DNA of 64,000 nt from Streptoalloteichus tenebrarius. GTDB taxonomy: Bacteria; Actinomycetota; Actinomycetes; Mycobacteriales; Pseudonocardiaceae. Positions 26,134-36,404 of the stretch are shown piece by piece; position 1 is the stretch's first letter; every line of letters begins with the position of its first letter. The translations under genes were made by a program, and so were the position numbers. The stretch covers positions 62,001 to 126,000 of the forward strand of contig NZ_JAMTCP010000008.1 of the NCBI RefSeq assembly GCF_024171885.1. The letters run 5' to 3'. The notes under the pieces are model-generated. The model was not told where the DNA came from. It ran no database searches and was given only the letters and a program-made list of their open reading frames with translations.

Positions 26134-27897
26134 GTGGCACCTCCGGCCGGGCAGATCCGCCCAGGGCGATACCTGGCGGCCTTCGCCCTGATCGTCGCCG
26201 TGCTCTACGCGCTGGTGTTCTTCACCGGCGACGGCAAGGCGACCCCCAAACTGGGCATCGACCTCCAGGGCGGGACGCGGGTGACGCTCACCGCGCGCTC
26301 CCCCGACGGCACGCCCCCCACCAGGGAGGCGCTGAACCAGGCCAAGGCCATCATCGACCAGCGGGTCAACGGCCTCGGCGTCAGCGGCGCCGAGGTCGTC
26401 CTGGACGGCAACAACCTGGTCATCACGGTGCCGGGCGAGGAGAGCGACCAGGCCAAGAACCTGGGGCGCACCGCCGAGGTGAACTTCCGCAAGGTCGTCA
26501 CCGCCCTGCCGGCCCAGCCGCAGCCGGCCCCGTCGACCCAGTCCTCGGCTCCGGCCGCGCCCCCCGGCCAGGGCGGACAGCCCGGCCAGGCCGGGAACAC
26601 GACGGCCGCGACGCCGACCGGGACGTCCGGGGCCCCGTCCGCCGGCGCCAAGCCGCAGGGCCGCCCGGTGCCGGCGGCCGAGCAGCAGCCGCCGACCACC
26701 ACGCCCAGCCCGACGCCGAGCACCACCCCCGCTCCGGCGCAGGACCCGAACGCGGCCGTCGACCCGAAGGCCGCCGAGGAGATCCGCAAGGCCAAGGAGC
26801 TGCGGCAGAGCACGGACCCCGCCGTGCAGCAGCAGGCGCTGCTCCAGCTCGACTGCTCCCAGACCGACCCGCTGCGCGGCAACGACGACCCCAACCTGCC
26901 GCTGGTGACCTGCTCCGAGGACAGGACCGAGAAGTTCGTCCTCGACAAGGTCTTCCTGCCGGGCAAGGAGGTCGCCACCGCGAACGCGGTGCCCACCCCG
27001 AACGGCCCCGGCTTCATCGTCGAGCTGGACTTCAAGAGCGGCGGCGCCAAGACCTGGGGTGACTTCACCTCGGCCAACGTGGGCCAGCGGGCCGCGTTCG
27101 TGCTGGACACCCAGGTGGTCTCGGCGCCGAGGATCAACGAGGCGATCCTGGGCGGCAAGACCCAGATCAGCGGGCAGTTCAACCAGCAGTCGGCCACCGA
27201 GCTGGCCAACGTCCTGAAGTACGGCGCGCTGCCGCTGTCCTTCGGCTCCTCCGAGGCCGAGACGGTGTCCGCGACGCTGGGCCTGGCCTCGCTCAAGGCC
27301 GGCCTGCTCGCCGGCGCGATCGGCCTGGCGCTGGTCTTCGTCTACTGCCTGTTCTACTACCGCGCGCTCGGCGTGCTGACGATCCTGTCGCTGGCGCTGT
27401 CCGGCGTGCTGGTGTACGCGGTGCTGGTGCTCATCGGCCGGTGGATCGGCTACACGCTCGACCTCGCCGGCGTCGCCGGGTTCATCGTCTCGATCGGCAT
27501 CACCGCCGACTCGTTCATCGTGTTCTTCGAACGCCTCAAGGACGAGGTCCGCGAGGGCCGCTCGTTCCGCTCGGCCGTGCCGAGGGCGTGGACCAGGGCG
27601 CGGCGCACGATCCTGTCCGCCGACGCGGTGAGCTTCCTGGCCGCGGCCGTGCTGTACGTCCTGGCGGTGGGCCAGGTGAAGGGCTTCGCCTTCACCATGG
27701 GCATGTCCACCGTCCTCGACCTCGTCGTGGTGTTCCTCGCGACGCACCCGCTGGTCGTGTACGCGTCCCGGTCCAAGTTCCTGTCGCGGCCGAGCCTGTC
27801 CGGCCTCGGCGGGATGCAGCGGATCGGCGCCAGCAACCGCGCGGCCGCCGCGGCCGCCGCCGGCAAGGTCACCTCGACGTCCGTGAAGGAGGCGTGA
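26134..27897 (+). CDS. secD: Protein translocase subunit SecD
   Basis: A 587-residue RND-type subunit that uses the proton gradient to pull secreted proteins out on the trans side. TM1 is near residues 10-26, followed by the P1 head with LGIDLQGGTRVTL. A low-complexity Pro/Ala/Gln/Thr-rich insertion spans about residues 128-210, and the remaining five helices are C-terminal (GFIVSIGITADSFIVFFERLKDE). The disordered linker is typical of actinobacterial SecD. GTG 26134 is used, with GAGGAG 13 nt upstream. secF starts 2 nt after the stop. Confidence 0.96.
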   Translation: MAPPAGQIRPGRYLAAFALIVAVLYALVFFTGDGKATPKLGIDLQGGTRVTLTARSPDGTPPTREALNQAKAIIDQRVNGLGVSGAEVVLDGNNLVITVPGEESDQAKNLGRTAEVNFRKVVTALPAQPQPAPSTQSSAPAAPPGQGGQPGQAGNTTAATPTGTSGAPSAGAKPQGRPVPAAEQQPPTTTPSPTPSTTPAPAQDPNAAVDPKAAEEIRKAKELRQSTDPAVQQQALLQLDCSQTDPLRGNDDPNLPLVTCSEDRTEKFVLDKVFLPGKEVATANAVPTPNGPGFIVELDFKSGGAKTWGDFTSANVGQRAAFVLDTQVVSAPRINEAILGGKTQISGQFNQQSATELANVLKYGALPLSFGSSEAETVSATLGLASLKAGLLAGAIGLALVFVYCLFYYRALGVLTILSLALSGVLVYAVLVLIGRWIGYTLDLAGVAGFIVSIGITADSFIVFFERLKDEVREGRSFRSAVPRAWTRARRTILSADAVSFLAAAVLYVLAVGQVKGFAFTMGMSTVLDLVVVFLATHPLVVYASRSKFLSRPSLSGLGGMQRIGASNRAAAAAAAGKVTSTSVKEA

Positions 27898-27898
27898 C

Positions 27899-29131
27899 GT
27901 GGCCAGCACCGAGACCACCACGCAGACCCCGCGCGCCGGGTTCTTCGTCCGCCTCTACAGCGGCAACGGCGCGCTCGACATCGTCGGCAAGCGGCGGCGC
28001 TGGTACGCGGCGATCCTGGTCGTGGCCGTGCTCTGCGTCGGGTCGATGGCGATCAGGGGCTTCAACCTCGGCATCGACTTCCAGGGCGGCACCAAGATCC
28101 AGATGCCGACGGCCGGCGCGAGCGGGCCGATCGACAGCGGCCGGGTCGAGGAGGTCTTCAGCTCGACCCTGGGCAAGCCGGTCGCGTCGACCCAGACCGT
28201 GGGCACGGGCGCGAGCGCGAGCATCCAGGTCCGGTCGGAGGCGCTGTCCACCACCGAGGTCGCCAAGCTCAAGCAGGCGCTGTTCGACCAGTTCAAGCCG
28301 CTGGGCAGGGACGGCCAGCCCAGCATGCAGGCGATCAGTGACAGCCTGGTCAGCGAGTCGTGGGGCGGGGAGATCACCAAGAAGGCGCTGATCGCGCTGG
28401 TCGTCTTCCTGGTGCTGGTGACGGTGTTCCTCGCGTTCTACTTCGAGCGGTGGATGGCCGTGGCCGGCCTGATCGCGCTCGGCCACGACCTCGTGATCAC
28501 CGCGGGCGTGTACTCGCTGGTCGGCTTCGAGGTCACTCCGGCCACGGTCATCGGTCTGCTGACGATCCTGGGCTTCTCGCTCTACGACACGGTCGTGGTG
28601 TTCGACAAGGTCAAGGAGAACACCAGGGGCATCCTCGGGCTGACCCGCCGCACCTACGCGGAGGCGGCCAACCTGGCGGTGAACCAGACGTTCATGCGGT
28701 CGATCAACACCACGTTGATCGCGGTGCTCCCGGTGCTGGGCCTGCTGGCGATCGGCGTCGGCCTGCTCGGCGTCGGCACCCTGAAGGACCTGGCGCTGGT
28801 GCAGGTCACCGGCATGATCGCCGGCGCGTTCTCGTCGATCTTCCTGGCGACGCCGCTGCTGGTCGACTTCAAGCTGCGGGACAAGGCCTACCAGCAGCAG
28901 GCGGCCAGGGTCGCGGCCCGGCGGGCCAAGCTGGCCAACCGGGACGCCCAGTCGACCGAGGTCGCCGGTGACGCGGACGACGCGGAGTCGCTGGACGCCG
29001 AGCTGCGGCACGAGCGCGCCCTCGCGGCCGCCGCGAGCGTGCCGGCCAGGACCAGCAGGGCGAGCGACGCGCGGCGGACCCGGCGGCCGGCCGGCAAGGC
29101 GGCCCGCCCGACCGGGAAGCGCGGCCGGTGA
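27899..29131 (+). CDS. secF: Protein translocase subunit SecF
   Basis: A 410-residue partner of SecD with six helices. The family segments are FNLGIDFQGGTKIQM, ALGHDLVITAGVYSLVGFE and TILGFSLYDTVVVFDKVKEN, and RSINTTLIAVLPVLGLL follows. The C-terminal ~75 residues are a charged Ala/Arg-rich cytoplasmic tail. It overlaps apt by GTGA, linking protein export and purine salvage in one operon as in mycobacteria. Confidence 0.97.
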   Translation: MASTETTTQTPRAGFFVRLYSGNGALDIVGKRRRWYAAILVVAVLCVGSMAIRGFNLGIDFQGGTKIQMPTAGASGPIDSGRVEEVFSSTLGKPVASTQTVGTGASASIQVRSEALSTTEVAKLKQALFDQFKPLGRDGQPSMQAISDSLVSESWGGEITKKALIALVVFLVLVTVFLAFYFERWMAVAGLIALGHDLVITAGVYSLVGFEVTPATVIGLLTILGFSLYDTVVVFDKVKENTRGILGLTRRTYAEAANLAVNQTFMRSINTTLIAVLPVLGLLAIGVGLLGVGTLKDLALVQVTGMIAGAFSSIFLATPLLVDFKLRDKAYQQQAARVAARRAKLANRDAQSTEVAGDADDAESLDAELRHERALAAAASVPARTSRASDARRTRRPAGKAARPTGKRGR

Positions 29132-29829
29132 CCGAGCCCGTGGCCGAGGCGATGTCGGGGGCGGTGTCGGAGACAGCGCCCGAGAAGGCGTCCGAGACGG
29201 CGCCGGAACCGGTGACCGGAAGAACGAGTGGGGCGATGACGAACCCGACCGAGGGGTTGAACGCCGGGATGGTGCGGCTCGCCGCGGCGCTGACGCGGCT
29301 TGGCGAACTGTCCGGCGACCTGGAGCGCGCCAGGGGCCTGATCAGGGAGGTGCCGGACTTCCCGGAGCCCGGTGTGCTGTTCCGGGACATCAGCCCGGTG
29401 CTGGCCGACCCGGAGGCGTTCCGCGCCGTCGTCTACGGCATGGTGCGGCAGGTGCCCGAGTTCGACCTGGTGCTCGGCGTGGAGGCCAGGGGCTTCCTGC
29501 TCGGGGCGGCCGTCGCGTACGCGTGCGGTACCGGCGTGGTCGGCGTGCGGAAGCCGGGCAAGCTGCCGGTGGTCGCGCACCGCGTGGACTACACGCTGGA
29601 GTACGGCACCGCCACGCTGGAGCTGCCGGAGGACACCGTCCGCCCTGGGCAGCGGGTGCTCGTGGTGGACGACGTGCTGGCCACCGGGGGCACCGTGCTC
29701 GCGGCGTCCGAGCTGGCCCGTCGCGCCGGCGCGCAGGTGGTCGGCGTGTCGGTGGCGCTGGAGCTGTCCGCGCTGGGCGGCAGGGAGCGGCTGACCGACC
29801 TGCCCCTCCAGGTGGTCTTCACCGCCTGA
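29128..29829 (+). CDS. apt: Adenine phosphoribosyltransferase
   Basis: Converts adenine and PRPP to AMP. The PRPP-binding motif VLVVDDVLATGGT and the family segments REVPDFPEPGVLFRDISPVL and GVEARGFLLGAAVA are complete. From GTG 29128, which overlaps the secF stop, the protein has 233 residues with an extra ~40-residue Ser/Glu/Ala/Thr-rich N-terminus. Translation from ATG 29236 would give 197 residues, closer to the normal length, but I see no good ribosome site there. A strong hairpin follows. Confidence 0.94.
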   Translation: MTEPVAEAMSGAVSETAPEKASETAPEPVTGRTSGAMTNPTEGLNAGMVRLAAALTRLGELSGDLERARGLIREVPDFPEPGVLFRDISPVLADPEAFRAVVYGMVRQVPEFDLVLGVEARGFLLGAAVAYACGTGVVGVRKPGKLPVVAHRVDYTLEYGTATLELPEDTVRPGQRVLVVDDVLATGGTVLAASELARRAGAQVVGVSVALELSALGGRERLTDLPLQVVFTA

Positions 29830-29870
29830 GCCTCGTTCTCACGAGGTCGTTCTCGCGGCGTTCTCACGGC

Positions 29871-29906
29871 GTGTGGCCCGTCGGGATGGCTCCCGGCGGG
29901 CCACAC
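29871..29906 (+). terminator. Terminator after apt
   Basis: A 16-bp stem with one mismatch (29871-29886 with 29891-29906) and a TGGC loop, 41 nt after the apt stop. Confidence 0.8.
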
Positions 29907-30261
29907 GTGTGTTCACCAGCCCCCGAAACGGGCATCCCGATCAGGGGACGGCACGGCGGACGGCCGGGAAGGACCCTCGGCACTCACACTTTCGGGTGTC
30001 ATCCGAATGGGGGGTTGTGCCGGGGGAGGGGTGACCCGGACCGGACGGCGTCCCGCCCGTCGGGAACGTTCGGCGCGGCTGACCCGGCGCTGGCCGGCGG
30101 ACGCGACGGTCCCACCGTTCGCCGCAGGGCGTCACCCTGTGGGAAGGGATGGCCGCTGCTGAGCGTTATCCTCGACACCCGGGCACCTCGGGCGCCCGGA
30201 ACGGGAGTTTCCGCAGCTCGTCCGGGACCGGGCGGGCCTGGATCGTCAGCCGGGAGCGTGC
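29907..30261. other. relA upstream region
   Basis: About 355 bases with no gene. TATCCT at 30167-30172 is a candidate relA -10 box, about 90 nt before the start codon. No clear -35 is seen. Confidence 0.4.
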
Positions 30262-32562
30262 GTGAGCCAAGACGTCGAGCCCGCCGCGTCGGCGCAGCCC
30301 CTGTCATCGCGTCAGCCGTCGGCCACCCGTCGGGTGCGGGCGCGGCTCGCGCGTCGCATCACGGCGCAGCGCGCCGCGCCGGTCAAGCAGGTGCTGGAGC
30401 CGCTGGCCGCCGTCCACCGCGAGCTGCACCCCAAGGCCGACCTGGCGCTGTTGCAGCGCGCCTACGACGTGGCCGAGGAGCGGCACCGGGGGCAGCGCCG
30501 CAAGTCCGGCGACCCCTACATCACCCACCCGCTCGCGGTGGCCACGATCCTCGCCGAGCTGGGCATGGACACCACGACCCTGGTGGCCGCCCTGCTGCAC
30601 GACACGGTCGAGGACACCGACTACTCGCTCGACCAGATGCGCGCCGACTTCGGTGACGAGGTCGCCCACCTGGTCGACGGCGTCACCAAGCTGGACAAGG
30701 TCAAGCTGGGCGCCGCGGCCGAGGCCGAGACCATCCGCAAGATGGTCATCGCCATGGCCAGGGACCCCAGGGTGCTGGTCATCAAGCTCGCCGACCGGCT
30801 GCACAACATGCGCACCATGCGGTTCCTGCCGCCGGAGAAGCAGGCCCGCAAGGCCAGGGAGACGCTGGAGGTGCTGGCCCCGCTGGCGCACCGGCTGGGC
30901 ATGGCCACCGTGAAGTGGGAGCTGGAGGACCTGGCCTTCGCCATCCTCCAGCCGAAGAAGTACGACGAGATCGTCCGGCTGGTGGCCAACCGGGCGCCCT
31001 CGCGCGACATCTACCTGCGCAAGGTCATCGCGGAGCTGTCGGCGCACCTCGGAGAGGCCAGGATCACCGCCAGGGTGGAGGGCCGGCCGAAGCACTACTA
31101 CTCCATCCACCAGAAGATGATCGTGCGGGGCAGGGACTTCGACGACATCCACGACCTGGTGGGCGTGCGCATCCTGGTGGACGAGGTGCGGGACTGCTAC
31201 GCGGCGATGGGCGTGGTCCACGCGCTGTGGCAGCCTATGCCGGGCCGGTTCAAGGACTACATCGCGCAGCCGAGGTTCGGCGTCTACCAGTCGCTGCACA
31301 CGACGGTGATCGGGCCGGACGGCAAGCCGCTGGAGGTCCAGATCCGGACCCACGAGATGCACCGCACCGCCGAGTACGGCATCGCGGCGCACTGGCGGTA
31401 CAAGGAGACCAAGGGCACGCATCGCGGCCGGTCGGTCGAGATCGACGAGATGGCGTGGATGCGGCAGCTCCTCGACTGGCAGCGGGAGGCGGCCGACCCC
31501 GGCGAGTTCCTGGAGTCGCTGCGGTACGACCTGGCGGCCCTGGAGATCTTCGTCTTCACTCCCAAGGGTGACGTGATCACGCTGCCCGCGGGGTCGACCC
31601 CGGTGGACTTCGCCTACGCGGTGCACACCGAGGTGGGCCACCGCTGCATCGGCGCGCGGGTGAACGGCCGGCTGGTCGCGCTGGAGCGCAAGCTGGAGAA
31701 CGGCGAGGTCGTCGAGATCTTCACCTCGAAGGCCGAGGGTGCCGGTCCGAGCAGGGACTGGCTGTCGTTCGTCTCCTCCCCGAGGGCGAAGACCAAGATC
31801 AAGCAGTGGTTCGCCAAGGAGCGCCGCGAGGAGGCCATCGAGGCGGGCAAGGAGGCGATCGGCCGCGAGGTGCGGCGGGTCGGCCTGCCGTTGCAGCGCC
31901 TGGTGTCGGCCGACTCGATGACGGCGCTGTCCCGCGAGCTGCGCTACACCGACGTGAGCGCGCTGTACGCGGCGGTCGGCGAGGGGCACGTCTCCGCGCG
32001 GCACGTGGTGCAGCGGCTGGTGGCGTTGATCGGCGGCGTCGAGCACGCCGAGGACGAGCTGGCCGAGCGGATGACGCCGTCGACCGTCGTGCGCCGCAGG
32101 GGCGTGGGCGACGCGGGCGTCGTCGTGAAGGACACCTCCGACGTGTGGGTGAAGCTGGCCCGGTGTTGCACGCCGGTGCCGGGTGACGACATCCTCGGCT
32201 TCGTTACCAGGGGTGGCGGGGTCAGCGTGCACCGCACCGACTGCACCAACGCCGACGACCTGCGGTCCTCGCCGGAGCGGCTGGTGGAGGTGGAGTGGGC
32301 GCCGTCGTCGTCCTCGGTGTTCCTGGTGGCCATCCAGGTGGAGGCGCTGGACCGGCACCGGCTGCTGTCGGACGTGACGAAGGTGCTCGCCGACGAGCGG
32401 GTGAACATCCTGTCGGCCTCGGTCACCACGTCGCGCGACCGGGTGGCGGTCAGCCGGTTCACCTTCGAGATGGGCGACCCCAAGCACCTGGGCCACGTCC
32501 TCAAGGCCGTCCGCAACGTCGAGGGCGTCTACGACGTCTACCGCGTCACGTCGGCCTCCTGA
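30262..32562 (+). CDS. relA: Bifunctional (p)ppGpp synthetase/hydrolase RelA/SpoT
   Basis: A 766-residue long RSH protein, the single stringent-response enzyme type of actinobacteria. The hydrolase HD pair is His113-Asp114 in [10 protein letters not shown]. The synthetase domain has the closed motif [20 protein letters not shown], and a TGS domain ([20 protein letters not shown]) follows. The zinc-finger-like segment [13 protein letters not shown] and a C-terminal ACT domain complete it. Both activities look intact. GTG 30262 has GGGAG upstream. A bidirectional hairpin separates it from the opposing cyclophilin gene. Confidence 0.97.
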   Translation: MSQDVEPAASAQPLSSRQPSATRRVRARLARRITAQRAAPVKQVLEPLAAVHRELHPKADLALLQRAYDVAEERHRGQRRKSGDPYITHPLAVATILAELGMDTTTLVAALLHDTVEDTDYSLDQMRADFGDEVAHLVDGVTKLDKVKLGAAAEAETIRKMVIAMARDPRVLVIKLADRLHNMRTMRFLPPEKQARKARETLEVLAPLAHRLGMATVKWELEDLAFAILQPKKYDEIVRLVANRAPSRDIYLRKVIAELSAHLGEARITARVEGRPKHYYSIHQKMIVRGRDFDDIHDLVGVRILVDEVRDCYAAMGVVHALWQPMPGRFKDYIAQPRFGVYQSLHTTVIGPDGKPLEVQIRTHEMHRTAEYGIAAHWRYKETKGTHRGRSVEIDEMAWMRQLLDWQREAADPGEFLESLRYDLAALEIFVFTPKGDVITLPAGSTPVDFAYAVHTEVGHRCIGARVNGRLVALERKLENGEVVEIFTSKAEGAGPSRDWLSFVSSPRAKTKIKQWFAKERREEAIEAGKEAIGREVRRVGLPLQRLVSADSMTALSRELRYTDVSALYAAVGEGHVSARHVVQRLVALIGGVEHAEDELAERMTPSTVVRRRGVGDAGVVVKDTSDVWVKLARCCTPVPGDDILGFVTRGGGVSVHRTDCTNADDLRSSPERLVEVEWAPSSSSVFLVAIQVEALDRHRLLSDVTKVLADERVNILSASVTTSRDRVAVSRFTFEMGDPKHLGHVLKAVRNVEGVYDVYRVTSAS

Positions 32563-32596
32563 CCGGACCGCGCGGGATCGGCTGACGCCGGAACGC

Positions 32597-32630
32597 GGAG
32601 GACCCCCGGGCACGCGCCCGGGGGTCCTCC
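32597..32630. terminator. Bidirectional terminator between relA and the cyclophilin gene
   Basis: A perfect 15-bp stem (32597-32611 with 32616-32630) and an ACGC loop, 34 nt after the relA stop and 36 nt from the convergent stop. Confidence 0.85.
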
Positions 32631-32665
32631 CGTGTGTGTCGCTCGTCGGGACCGCCGACGAGGGG

Positions 32666-33475
32666 TCAGTTCGCGACCACGGCCTCGTTGATCGTGACCG
32701 GGAGCTTCGGCTTGCCGCCCCCGGGGGAGGGGTCGAGCGAACCGTCGTGGCCCGCGGCGGCGATCTTGTCGATCACGGCCAAGCCCGTCGCGTCGATGGT
32801 TCCGAACACGGTGTAGTTCGGCGGGAGCTGCGAGTCGCCGTAGACCATGAAGAACTGGCTGCCGTTGGTGTTCGGGCCGGCGTTGGCCATGGCCAGCGTG
32901 CCCCGGGTGTACTTCATGTCCGGCTTGGTCTCGTCCTTGAACGAGTAGCCGGGGCCGCCTCGACCGGTGCCGCTGGGGTCGCCGCACTGGAGGACCTTCA
33001 ACCCTTCGCCCGTGCTGAGCCGGTGGCAGGAGGTCTTGTCGAAGAACTTCGCCTTGGCCAGGTGGACGAAGCTCTGCGTGGTGCAGGGGGCCTTCGCCCG
33101 GTCCAGGGTCAACGGGACGTCGCCCTGGTCGGTCTTCAGGGTGACCTGCGTGGTGCCCTGGTTGGGCGTGGGGTTCGGGTCGTCCGGCATGGACACCTGC
33201 TTGCCGCCGGTCTTCTCGCCCGGCGTCTCCAGGTAGGCGCACGGCCCACCGGTGGTCTTGCCCTCCGGGGTGGAGCTCTCCGACGGCTGCGCCGCCATGT
33301 CGGTCTTGCCGTCGCGGGTCGCGAGGTAGTAGACGCCGCCGGCGACGACCACGGTCGCCGCGATGGCGGACACCACCCCCAACAGCCGGCGCCGCCTGGC
33401 GCGTTGGGCACGACGCTCCAGTTGACGCTCCAGCTTCCGCTTGGCGTTCTGGCGGCGCTGCTCGTTGCTCGGCAC
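32666..33475 (-). CDS. Membrane-anchored cyclophilin-type peptidyl-prolyl isomerase
   Basis: A 269-residue PPIase exported by a signal anchor. The N-terminus is basic (NEQRRQNAKRKLERQLERRA), then one helix (LLGVVSAIAATVVVAGGVYY), a linker, and the cyclophilin domain with GTLAMANAGPNTNGSQFFM. Two cysteine pairs in the domain (CAYLE, CTTQS, SCHRL, LQCGD) could form disulfides outside the cell. GTG 33475 is chosen because GGGAGGAG precedes it and it matches Rv2582 (PpiB-like). The gene is convergent with relA. Confidence 0.93.
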   Translation of the reverse strand: MPSNEQRRQNAKRKLERQLERRAQRARRRRLLGVVSAIAATVVVAGGVYYLATRDGKTDMAAQPSESSTPEGKTTGGPCAYLETPGEKTGGKQVSMPDDPNPTPNQGTTQVTLKTDQGDVPLTLDRAKAPCTTQSFVHLAKAKFFDKTSCHRLSTGEGLKVLQCGDPSGTGRGGPGYSFKDETKPDMKYTRGTLAMANAGPNTNGSQFFMVYGDSQLPPNYTVFGTIDATGLAVIDKIAAAGHDGSLDPSPGGGKPKLPVTINEAVVAN

Positions 33476-33702
33476 CTGCTCCTCCCGATGGTCGACCAAC
33501 CGCTGGTGACAGGCGGGGAGTCTAGGGCGACAGCGTGTGAGGTCCGTATAGCGGTCCGCTCAGGGGTCCCCGCCCACCGGCCGGGTGAGGCGCTGATCGC
33601 GCCGAAGTGTCGCGGTCCGGTCCTCTAGGCTGGTCGCCGGGCGGACGCCGTCCGCCAGCCCCGCCGTGTGCCCCTTCCCGGCTCGCTCTGGAGGTCCGCG
33701 CC

Positions 33703-34410
33703 GTGCTCGTCGTCGGGTTCCCGTCCGGCCCGCTCCAGGCCAACTGCTACCTGCTGGCCCCGGGCGAGGGCTCGCCCTGCGTCGTGGTCGACCCGGGGCA
33801 GGACGTGGTGGAGCCGCTGGCCGAGCAGCTCAGGAAGCACCGGCTGACGCCGGTCGCCGTCCTCCTCACGCACGGTCACTTCGACCACTGCTTCTCGGTG
33901 GCCCCGGTCTGCGACGGCAACGACATCCCGGCCTGGGTGCACCCCGAGGACCGCGCGCTGCTCAGCGACCCCGGCAGGGGGCTGGGCGTGGAGACGCGGG
34001 CGATGTTCGGCGGCGCGCTGGAGATGCGGGAGCCGGCCGAGGTCAGGGAGCTGTCCGACGGCGCCGAGCTGGACCTGGGCGGCCTCCGGATCACCGTCGC
34101 GCACACCCCGGGCCATACCGGCGGGTCGGTGTCGTTCCACACCGGCACCGAGGAGGGCGGGCGGCTGATGCTGTCCGGGGACACCCTCTTCGCCGGGTCG
34201 ATCGGGCGCACCGACCTGCCGGGCGGCGACCACCGGCAGATGCTGGAGACGCTGCGCACCAGGGTGTTGCCGCTGCCGGACGACACCGTGGTGCTCCCCG
34301 GCCACGGACCCACGACGACCATCGGCCGTGAGCGCGTCAGCAACCCGTTCCTGCTGGGGCTGGACCCCGACGGGGCCGACGCGCCGGCCGCACCGCACCG
34401 AGGACTGTGA
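33703..34410 (+). CDS. Metallo-beta-lactamase-fold hydrolase (glyoxalase II-like)
   Basis: A 235-residue MBL-fold protein with the metal-binding HGHFDH (His57, His59, Asp61, His62), a further histidine in [10 protein letters not shown], the bridging aspartate in [15 protein letters not shown] and the last histidine in [11 protein letters not shown]. This is the glyoxalase II/YcbL subgroup, but the exact thioester substrate is not known. GTG 33703 has CTGGAGG upstream. It lies 10 nt upstream of hisS, as Rv2581c-hisS in mycobacteria. Confidence 0.9.
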   Translation: MLVVGFPSGPLQANCYLLAPGEGSPCVVVDPGQDVVEPLAEQLRKHRLTPVAVLLTHGHFDHCFSVAPVCDGNDIPAWVHPEDRALLSDPGRGLGVETRAMFGGALEMREPAEVRELSDGAELDLGGLRITVAHTPGHTGGSVSFHTGTEEGGRLMLSGDTLFAGSIGRTDLPGGDHRQMLETLRTRVLPLPDDTVVLPGHGPTTTIGRERVSNPFLLGLDPDGADAPAAPHRGL

Positions 34411-34420
34411 ACGAGAGCAG

Positions 34421-35695
34421 ATGACCACCTTCACCGCCCCCAAGGGCATCCCCGAGTACTACCCGCCGCAGTCCGCGGCGTTCCTGGCCGTGCGCGAGAC
34501 CCTGGCCGAGGCGGTCCGGCGCGCCGGCTACGGCTACATCGAGCTGCCGGTCTTCGAGGACACCACGCTGTTCGCCAGGGGCGTCGGCGAGTCCACCGAC
34601 GTGGTGACCAAGGAGATGTACACCTTCTTCGACCGGGGCGACCGGTCGGTGACGCTGCGCCCCGAGGGCACCGCGGGCGTCATGCGGTCGGTGATCGAGC
34701 ACGGCCTCGACCGCGGCCAGCTTCCGGTGAAGCTGTTCTACACCGGCCCGTTCTTCCGCTACGAGCGGCCGCAGGCCGGCCGGTACCGCCAGCTCCAGCA
34801 GCTCGGCGTGGAGGCGATCGGCGTGGACGACCCGGCGCTGGACGCCGAGGTGATCGCGATCGCCGACGCCGGCTACCGCGCGCTGGGGCTGTCCGGCTAC
34901 CGGATCGAGCTGACCTCGCTCGGCGACGCGACCTGCCGGCCCGCCTACCGGGAGAAGCTCCAGGAGTTCCTCCGGAAGTTGCCCCTCGACCAGGAGACCC
35001 GGCAGCGCGCCGAGGTCAACCCGCTGCGCGTGCTCGACGACAAGCGGCCCGAGGTGCGGGACATGGTCGAGGACGCGCCGCTGATGGTCGACCACCTGTC
35101 GCCGGAGTGCCGCGAGCACTACGAGCGGGTCAAGGGGCACCTGACCGACCTCGGCGTGAAGTTCACCGAGAACCCGCGCCTGGTCAGGGGACTGGACTAC
35201 TACACCAAGACCACCTTCGAGTTCGTGCACGACGGGCTGGGCGCGCAGTCCGGCATCGGCGGCGGCGGCCGGTACGACGGCCTGATGGCCGAGCTGGGCG
35301 GCCAGCCGCTGTCCGGCGTCGGGTTCGGTCTCGGCGTGGACCGGACGCTGCTGGCCTGCCAGGCCGAGGGCCTGACCGTGGGTGACCAGGCCCGGTGCGA
35401 CGTGTTCTGCGTGCCGCTGGGCGAGGCCGCCAAGGCCAGGCTCGTGGCGTTGGCCGGGCAGTTGCGTGCCGCCGGGGTCCGGGTCGACCTCGCCTACGGG
35501 GGCAAGAGCCTCAAGGGCGCGATGAAGGCCGCCGACCGCTCTGGCGCGCGGTACGCGCTCGTGCTGGGCGAGCGGGACCTGGCCGAGGGCGCGGCCCAGC
35601 TCAAGGAGCTGGCCAGCGGGGAGCAGCGGCCGGTGACCCTGGACGAGGCCGTGCCGGCCGTGCTGGCGGCGTTGGGGAGGTCGACCGAGCGGTGA
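34421..35695 (+). CDS. hisS: Histidyl-tRNA synthetase
   Basis: A 424-residue class II synthetase. Motif 1 lies near [10 protein letters not shown], and motif 2 is [17 protein letters not shown]. The histidine-specific loop is [15 protein letters not shown], and motif 3 is around GGGGRYDGL with GFGLGVDR. The C-terminal anticodon domain is complete. ATG 34421 has ACGAGAG upstream. Its stop overlaps the next gene by GTGA. Confidence 0.98.
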   Translation: MTTFTAPKGIPEYYPPQSAAFLAVRETLAEAVRRAGYGYIELPVFEDTTLFARGVGESTDVVTKEMYTFFDRGDRSVTLRPEGTAGVMRSVIEHGLDRGQLPVKLFYTGPFFRYERPQAGRYRQLQQLGVEAIGVDDPALDAEVIAIADAGYRALGLSGYRIELTSLGDATCRPAYREKLQEFLRKLPLDQETRQRAEVNPLRVLDDKRPEVRDMVEDAPLMVDHLSPECREHYERVKGHLTDLGVKFTENPRLVRGLDYYTKTTFEFVHDGLGAQSGIGGGGRYDGLMAELGGQPLSGVGFGLGVDRTLLACQAEGLTVGDQARCDVFCVPLGEAAKARLVALAGQLRAAGVRVDLAYGGKSLKGAMKAADRSGARYALVLGERDLAEGAAQLKELASGEQRPVTLDEAVPAVLAALGRSTER

Positions 35696-36327
35696 CCGGG
35701 CAGCAGCGGCAGGAGGTCGTTCCCCTGGACCTGCTCGACCCGCCGGTGGTGCGGCGGCGGGCGTGGTCCGTGGCGTTGGGCGCGCTCCTGGTCGCCGCCG
35801 CGTTCGGCGGGATCGTGGGCCTGTTCGGCGGGGTGGTGGCCGGGTTGGTCACCGCCGCGGTGATCGGCCTCCCGCTGCTGCTGCTCGCGCTCGTCGAGGC
35901 GCGCCGACGGACCTGGCTGGCGGACGGGACGCTCGCGGTGCGCGGGCTGGGCACGCGCCGGGTCGCCCTCGCCGGCGCCACGCTCGACCTGCTGGTGACC
36001 GACACGCGGGGTGTGCGGACGATCGGGATGCTGGTGAGCGGGCGGGGCAGGGCGATCAACCTCGCCCTGGCGATGTACGCGGGGACCGGCGGTCGGGAGC
36101 TGGGCATCGTGCAGCTCCGGCGGCTCGCCGACGCGCTGGCCGCGACCGGTGAGGCGTCGGGCCTGGTGTTCTCGCAGCTCCTGGTCGCCCAGCTCCGGGC
36201 GGAGGCCAGGGGCGACGCCGCGCCGGAGCGCCCGCTGTACCAGATCGCGTCGCTCGCTCCTGGCGGGCGTCTCGCGCAGAAGCTCACCGCCCCGGTGGTG
36301 GCGCGGTTCGTCACCACGCTGGACTGA
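35692..36327 (+). CDS. Membrane protein of unknown function
   Basis: A 211-residue protein. Two hydrophobic segments (about residues 24-46 and 48-68) are followed by a soluble ~140-residue domain, the size of a PH-like module. The domain has the phrase [23 protein letters not shown] do not recognise the family. GTG 35692 overlaps the hisS stop, so it is translated with hisS, but no functional link is evident. Confidence 0.75.
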   Translation: MTGQQRQEVVPLDLLDPPVVRRRAWSVALGALLVAAAFGGIVGLFGGVVAGLVTAAVIGLPLLLLALVEARRRTWLADGTLAVRGLGTRRVALAGATLDLLVTDTRGVRTIGMLVSGRGRAINLALAMYAGTGGRELGIVQLRRLADALAATGEASGLVFSQLLVAQLRAEARGDAAPERPLYQIASLAPGGRLAQKLTAPVVARFVTTLD

Positions 36328-36404
36328 ATCGGACCGGGACCGGGACCGGGCCGGGCTCGGCCAGGCCGGACCGGGGTGGGCCGGTCGCCCCACCTCCGGC
36401 GGGG

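Noticed and set aside
25967-26191. A 74-residue leader frame between yajC and secD
   Set aside because: It runs into secD, has poor composition and no good ribosome site; the interval is better explained by the hairpin.
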